Below are positions 60,008-64,000 of a stretch of DNA of 64,000 bases, in pieces. The DNA lies in NCBI GenBank assembly GCA_910579685.1, contig CAJTVN010000007.1, forward strand, positions 1-64,000. Reading direction: 5' to 3'. This DNA is from an uncultured Lachnospiraceae bacterium. Lineage in GTDB: Bacteria; Bacillota; Clostridia; Lachnospirales; Lachnospiraceae. A program made the translations under genes and the position numbers. Each line of letters begins with the position of its first letter. Within the stretch, counting starts at the first letter, position 1. The notes beneath the pieces were generated by a model. It saw only the letters and a program-made list of their open reading frames with translations. It did no database searches and was not told the DNA's origin.

Positions 60008-61087
60008 ATGAACCGGAGAAACAGGCAGGCCTGTCTGACAGTATGTTTTGTACTGGCAGCGCTTTTGTGGGCCGCTGGAAATGGAACTGTTTTTGCCGCT
60101 GAAAGAGAAGAATATGATTTTCCGTCATCGGGGATTGCGGAGGTTCTGGACCCAAGCGCACTCAGGACTGATACGTCGCTGGAGGAAGAAGAGGCCCTGA
60201 ATATCAATGAGAAATTTGAGAGTGAAAAGGAGCGGATGGAGCAGGAGCTGACCATGGCCAACGTTCAGAACGCTCTGAATATCCGGGCAAGGGCCAGTGA
60301 GGATTCCGACAAGGTAGGGTATCTGTACAAGGATTGCGGCGGCACCATTCTTGAGAGAAAGGACGGCTGGACCAAGGTGAAATCCGGTAATGTGGTCGGA
60401 TGGGCAAAGGATGAATATCTTCTGTTTGGCGAGGAGGCCAAGGCCATGGCGGAGGACGTCGGCAACTGGATCGTCACGCTGGATGCGGAGGCGGTGCGGG
60501 TGCGCACGGAACCCAACATGGATGCGGACACTTACGGGCTTTTGGCCTATGACGATTCGGTGGAGTTTATCGAGGTGGTGGACAATAACTGGATCAGCGT
60601 GGAGTTCGGTGAGGATATCGGATATGTAAATACGGAATTTATCAGTATTGCCTTTCACATTGACGAGGGGGAAACCGCCGAGGTGGTAAGAGCCAGAGAG
60701 ATCGAGGAAGCGGAGAGAAAGCGGAAGGCAAACCGCGGCGCAGTCGCTGCGGATGCGGATGAGCTGCGGCTGCTCGGCGCTTTGATCTACTGCGAGGCGG
60801 GCAACCAGTCCTACGAGGGCATGGTGGCTGTGGGAGCCGTTGTTATGAACAGGGTAAGGAGCGGGGCTTATCCCAACTCCATTCATGGCGTTATCTATGC
60901 CTCCGGACAGTTTACCCCTGCCATGACGGGCAAGGTGGCAAGAGTCTATGACGGAAACGTGCCAGAAGCCTGTATGCAGGCGGCCCAGGCAGCCATAAAC
61001 GGGGAAACCACAATAGGCGGGGCCACTCATTTCAGGCGGGCCGGGACAAGGGAAGGTTATGTCCTCGGTGATCATGTTTTCTGGTAA
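60008..61087 (+). CDS. SleB-type cell wall hydrolase with SH3 domains
   Basis: A 359-residue exported protein. A signal peptide (about 1-32, ending VFAAER) is followed by two bacterial SH3-type wall-binding modules: ALNIRARASEDSDKVGYLYK near residue 95 and AVRVRTEPNMDADTYGLL near residue 165. The C-terminal Hydrolase_2 (SleB) domain has LLGALIYCEAGNQSYEGMVA and ends THFRRAGTREGYVLGDHVFW. SleB proteins are lytic enzymes best known for spore-cortex breakdown, but homologues also act in vegetative wall turnover. The start ATG follows AGGAGG. A ~130-residue acidic/charged linker precedes the catalytic domain. Confidence 0.9.
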   Translation: MNRRNRQACLTVCFVLAALLWAAGNGTVFAAEREEYDFPSSGIAEVLDPSALRTDTSLEEEEALNINEKFESEKERMEQELTMANVQNALNIRARASEDSDKVGYLYKDCGGTILERKDGWTKVKSGNVVGWAKDEYLLFGEEAKAMAEDVGNWIVTLDAEAVRVRTEPNMDADTYGLLAYDDSVEFIEVVDNNWISVEFGEDIGYVNTEFISIAFHIDEGETAEVVRAREIEEAERKRKANRGAVAADADELRLLGALIYCEAGNQSYEGMVAVGAVVMNRVRSGAYPNSIHGVIYASGQFTPAMTGKVARVYDGNVPEACMQAAQAAINGETTIGGATHFRRAGTREGYVLGDHVFW

Positions 61088-61135
61088 TTTGGCGTAAAAT
61101 CTGATATACTGGAAAGGGAAGGAGAAAATACGACT

Positions 61136-61579
61136 ATGAACATGACGACGATTTGGCTGATTGTATTTGTTGCCTGTGTTGCCATCGAGATTGTCACCAT
61201 GGGACTGACCACAATCTGGTTTGCGGGCGGTTCTCTCATGGCGGCGGTGGTTTCCGCAATCGGAGCTCCGCTGTGGCTGCAGCTCATCCTGTTTTTCGGT
61301 GTATCGCTGCTGCTGCTTTATTTGACGAGGCCCATTGCCGTGAAATACTTTAATAAGGACCGGGTCAAGACAAATGCGGAGAGTCTGGTGGGCCAGCAGG
61401 CCATTGTGATCAGCGAAATAGACAATCTGCAGGGAATCGGGCAGGTGACGGTGAACGGGCAGGAATGGACCGCGCGTAATGCAAGGGGGAACGAAAGGCT
61501 TTCCGTGGGCAGCGTGGTCTATATCCGCGCGATCAGCGGCGTTAAGCTGATGGTGGAAGAAAAGAAAATGGATGTTTAA
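61136..61579 (+). CDS. NfeD family membrane protein
   Basis: A 147-residue short-form NfeD: hydrophobic segments at about 4-22, 28-45 and 48-65, then a C-terminal OB-fold domain (about 82-145, GQQAIVISEIDNLQGIGQVT). NfeD proteins pair with SPFH/stomatin partners in membrane microdomains. That partner is encoded 15 bases downstream, so the pair is probably one functional unit. The precise role in this lineage is not established. Confidence 0.9.
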   Translation: MNMTTIWLIVFVACVAIEIVTMGLTTIWFAGGSLMAAVVSAIGAPLWLQLILFFGVSLLLLYLTRPIAVKYFNKDRVKTNAESLVGQQAIVISEIDNLQGIGQVTVNGQEWTARNARGNERLSVGSVVYIRAISGVKLMVEEKKMDV

Positions 61580-61594
61580 AGGAGGAAATGAATT

Positions 61595-62512
61595 ATGGGA
61601 CTTTTAGTGCTTGTACTTTTGGTGATTCTTGTTGTGGTGCTTGCATCCAGCGTAAAGATTGTGCCCCAGGCTTACGCTTACGTGGTGGAGCGGCTGGGCG
61701 CCTACCAGGGAACGTGGTCGGTGGGACTGCATATCAAGATGCCCATCATTGACAAGGTTGCCAAAAAAATCAATTTGAAGGAGCAGGTGGTGGACTTTGC
61801 GCCCCAGCCTGTTATCACCAAGGATAATGTTACCATGCGGATTGACACGGTGGTGTTTTTCCAGATCACTGATCCCAAGCTGTTTGCCTACGGCGTGGAA
61901 AATCCCATCATGGCAATTGAGAACCTGACGGCCACCACGCTGCGTAATATCATCGGCGATCTGGAGCTGGATCAGACTCTTACCTCTAGGGAGACAATCA
62001 ACACGAAGATGAGGGCGTCTCTCGACGAGGCAACGGATCCCTGGGGAATCAAGGTAAACCGCGTGGAGCTCAAGAACATTATTCCGCCGGCTGAGATTCA
62101 GAACGCCATGGAGAGGCAGATGAAGGCGGAGCGCGAGAGAAGAGAGGCGGTTACAAGGGCCGAGGGTGAGAAGAAGGCAAGCGTCACTGTGGCAGAGGGT
62201 AAAAAAGAGGCGGCCATTTTGGAGGCGGAGGCTGAGAAGCAGTCGGCGATTCTGCGGGCGGAAGCGCAGAAGGAAAAGATGATCCGCGAGGCCGAGGGTG
62301 AAGCTGCGGCGATTCTCAAGGTACAGCAGGCAACTGCGGACGGTATCCGCATGATCCGCGAGGCGGGAGCCGATGAGTCCGTGCTGCGCATCAAGAGTCT
62401 CGAAGCTTTTGAAAAGGCGGCGGACGGAAAAGCCACCAAAATCATTATTCCCTCTGAAATTCAGGGAATTGCCGGACTTGCGGCATCCTTAAAGGAGATT
62501 GTGACAAAATGA
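61595..62512 (+). CDS. SPFH/Band 7 (slipin/stomatin-like) protein
   Basis: A 305-residue membrane-associated scaffold. An N-terminal hydrophobic anchor (about 3-20) is followed by the SPFH domain (IVPQAYAYVVERLGAYQGTW, IDTVVFFQITDPKLFAYGV). A long helical coiled coil, very rich in Ala, Glu and Lys, covers about 165-255. The C-terminus includes PSEIQGIAGLAASLKEI. Stomatin homologues organise membrane domains and associate with NfeD proteins or proteases. The stop overlaps argF by four bases, so an unrelated arginine gene is translationally coupled to it. Confidence 0.92.
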   Translation: MGLLVLVLLVILVVVLASSVKIVPQAYAYVVERLGAYQGTWSVGLHIKMPIIDKVAKKINLKEQVVDFAPQPVITKDNVTMRIDTVVFFQITDPKLFAYGVENPIMAIENLTATTLRNIIGDLELDQTLTSRETINTKMRASLDEATDPWGIKVNRVELKNIIPPAEIQNAMERQMKAERERREAVTRAEGEKKASVTVAEGKKEAAILEAEAEKQSAILRAEAQKEKMIREAEGEAAAILKVQQATADGIRMIREAGADESVLRIKSLEAFEKAADGKATKIIIPSEIQGIAGLAASLKEIVTK

Positions 62513-63495
62513 ACTTAAAGGGAAGAAGCTTTTTGAAGCTGCTGGACTACACGCCGCAGGAGATTCTGTATCTGCTCGATCTTGCGGCGGATTTGAAGGA
62601 TAAAAAGAAAAAAGGGATCCTGACACAGGATATGCACAGGGGAAAGAACGTCGCCCTGATCTTTGAAAAGACAAGTACGAGAACCCGCTGTTCCTTTGAG
62701 GTGGCGGCGCATGATCTGGGAATAGGCACCACTTATCTCGATCCCGCAGGCTCCCAGATCGGCAAGAAGGAGAGCATTGCGGACACGGCCAGAGTGCTTG
62801 GCAGCATGTACGAGGGGATTGAGTACCGAGGATTCGAACAGGAAATTGTGGAGGAGCTCGCAAGATATGCCAAAGTTCCCGTATGGAACGGCCTTACCAA
62901 TGAGTTCCATCCCACCCAGATGCTTGCCGACATGCTGACGATCCGGGAAAAGCTGGGAAGGCTTAAGGACGTAAGGCTGACCTATATGGGGGACGCCCGC
63001 TACAATATGGGAAATTCCCTGATGGTAACCTGTGCGAAGCTGGGGATGCATTTCACGGCATGCACCACGAAAAAATATTTTCCGGACGAGGCGCTGGTGA
63101 AGGAGTGCCGGAAGATTGCGGCTTCCACCGGAGCTTCCATCACCCTTGCGGAGGATGTGGAAGAGGGAACCAGGGGAGCGGATGTTATTTATACGGACGT
63201 GTGGGTTTCCATGGGAGAGCCGGAGAGCGTCTGGGAGGAACGGATCCGGGAGCTGTCCCCCTATCAGGTGAACCGCAAGGTTATGGAGAATGCGGGGGAA
63301 CAGGCCATTTTTATGCATTGTCTTCCGGCGTTCCACAATCTTAAGACTAAGATCGGCAGGGAAATGGGAGAACGGTTTAAAATTGCGGAGATGGAGGTGA
63401 CGGATGAGGTATTCGAATCCTCCCGATCCGTGGTCTTTGAGGAGGCTGAGAACCGAATGCACACCATCAAGGCGGTCATGGCGGCCACCTTATAA
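62509..63495 (+). CDS. argF: Ornithine carbamoyltransferase
   Basis: Joins carbamoyl phosphate and ornithine to citrulline, either in arginine synthesis or reversed in the arginine deiminase pathway. The 328-residue protein has the carbamoyl-phosphate motif FEKTSTRTRCSFE near residue 51, HPTQMLADMLT near 133, the MGDARYNMGNS region near 163 and the active-site HCLPAFH near 265. The STRTR, HPTQ and HCLP residues are intact. No other arg genes are in view, so the direction cannot be judged. The gene overlaps the SPFH gene (ATGA). Confidence 0.95.
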   Translation: MNLKGRSFLKLLDYTPQEILYLLDLAADLKDKKKKGILTQDMHRGKNVALIFEKTSTRTRCSFEVAAHDLGIGTTYLDPAGSQIGKKESIADTARVLGSMYEGIEYRGFEQEIVEELARYAKVPVWNGLTNEFHPTQMLADMLTIREKLGRLKDVRLTYMGDARYNMGNSLMVTCAKLGMHFTACTTKKYFPDEALVKECRKIAASTGASITLAEDVEEGTRGADVIYTDVWVSMGEPESVWEERIRELSPYQVNRKVMENAGEQAIFMHCLPAFHNLKTKIGREMGERFKIAEMEVTDEVFESSRSVVFEEAENRMHTIKAVMAATL

Positions 63496-63512
63496 AACCG
63501 GGAGTTTTGATT

Positions 63513-64000
63513 ATGGCGACATCAACAAAAACACAAGTGCTGCAGATCCTGCGCACGGCTGCGGATTATGTATCCGGGCAGCAGATCTGTGAACAGCTTG
63601 GGATTTCCAGAACCGCCGTGTGGAAGGTGATCAACCAGCTGAAGGAGGAGGGCTATGAGATTGAGGCCGTCCAGAACAGGGGATATCTTCTTGCGGCGGC
63701 TCCGGACGTGGTTTCTGCAAGCGAGCTGGAAAGCCGGATGCGGACAAGGGTTATGGGGAGACGTCTTCTCTATCTTGAGGAGGTGGATTCCACTAATCTG
63801 GAAGCGAAGCGGCAGGCGGAGCAGGGAGCGCCCGAGGGTCTTCTTGTGGTAGCCGGAAGGCAAGAGCAGGGCAGGGGAAGACGGGGAAGAGGCTGGGAAT
63901 CTCCGGCCGGGACCAACATTTTCATGACGCTTCTGCTTCGGCCCTCCTTTGCGCCGGGACAGGCATCCATGCTCACGCTGGTGATGGCTCTTGCCGTGGC
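63513..64000 (+). CDS. birA: Bifunctional biotin ligase/repressor, 3' end outside window
   Basis: A frame from ATG 63513 runs open to the right edge (162 codons). An N-terminal winged helix (VLQILRTAADYVSG, CEQLGISRTAVWKVINQLKE) is followed by a central domain start with YLEEVDSTNLEAKRQAEQG. The ATP/biotinyl-adenylate loop is GRQEQGRGRRGRGWESPAG near residue 113. This is the bifunctional type that both biotinylates acetyl-CoA-carboxylase-type proteins and represses biotin genes. It lies 17 bases after argF with GGGAG upstream, probably on the same transcript. Confidence 0.93.
   Translation, partial: MATSTKTQVLQILRTAADYVSGQQICEQLGISRTAVWKVINQLKEEGYEIEAVQNRGYLLAAAPDVVSASELESRMRTRVMGRRLLYLEEVDSTNLEAKRQAEQGAPEGLLVVAGRQEQGRGRRGRGWESPAGTNIFMTLLLRPSFAPGQASMLTLVMALAV

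Noticed and set aside
63405..63430. Sequence 'attcgaatcc' resembling a tRNA T-loop
   Set aside because: It lies inside argF in frame and has no other tRNA elements.

Overview
The window looks like a chromosome segment of an anaerobic, spore-forming Firmicute, most likely family Lachnospiraceae (Clostridia). Supporting evidence: roughly even G+C with AT-rich promoters, AGGAGG-type ribosome sites, oxygen-sensitive class III ribonucleotide reductase (nrdDG), a SleB-type hydrolase, an MsmX-type shared sugar ATPase, a CdaR/PucR regulator, DUF6128- and DUF3737-type proteins, and a Firmicute-style SRP RNA next to tadA. The species assignment is inference. No tRNA, rRNA or CRISPR array was found.

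Layout. 1-191: 5' end of an IS1182-like transposase running off the left edge. 0.3-10 kb: metG, an alpha/beta hydrolase, a secreted protein, D-lactate dehydrogenase, GNAT, a YesL protein, the MsmX-type ATPase, a CdaR-type regulator and a DUF6128-like protein. 9.8-10.1 kb: SRP RNA on the minus strand. 10-15 kb: tadA, a MATE exporter, a GntR/YtrA-type regulator with its ABC pair, and a Crp/Fnr regulator. 15-18.7 kb: nrdDG and a beta-helix protein. 18.7-30 kb: a catabolic block with an erythritol/threitol-type dehydrogenase (minus strand), a cysteine-desulfidase-family protein, a UroD/MtaA-like protein, a sugar ABC transporter without its own ATPase and with a frameshifted binding protein, an M20 hydrolase, an iron alcohol dehydrogenase, a FadR-type GntR regulator and a 2-hydroxyacid dehydrogenase. 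30-35 kb: a module of two BREX/DUF2791-type ATPases, an unknown partner and a divergent SF2 helicase. This is the best candidate for an undescribed system. 35-41 kb: HAD hydrolase, small acidic protein, lone PilT, cpsBCD-like genes, LCP protein and a tiny LPATG surface protein. 41-47.5 kb: small alarmone synthetase, hendecad-repeat membrane protein, flavin reductase, Y-family polymerase and an M23 peptidase with LysM and G5 domains. 47.5-64 kb: murA behind a structured 77-bp tandem repeat, SAM-I riboswitch and metK, a BlaI/BlaR1-like pair, dnaE, pfkA, a TrmH methyltransferase, proC, a SleB hydrolase, NfeD/SPFH, argF and the start of birA.

How the parts may work together. The MsmX-type ATPase at 6.5 kb could energise the ATPase-less transporter at 22.6-25.8 kb, whose imported substrate would be processed by the neighbouring hydrolase and dehydrogenases. 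Non-coding structure is unusually rich from 41 to 51 kb: three copies of a palindromic element, a 77-bp tandem array in the murA leader, a branched RNA-like structure after relQ, and competing hairpins between the SAM riboswitch and metK.
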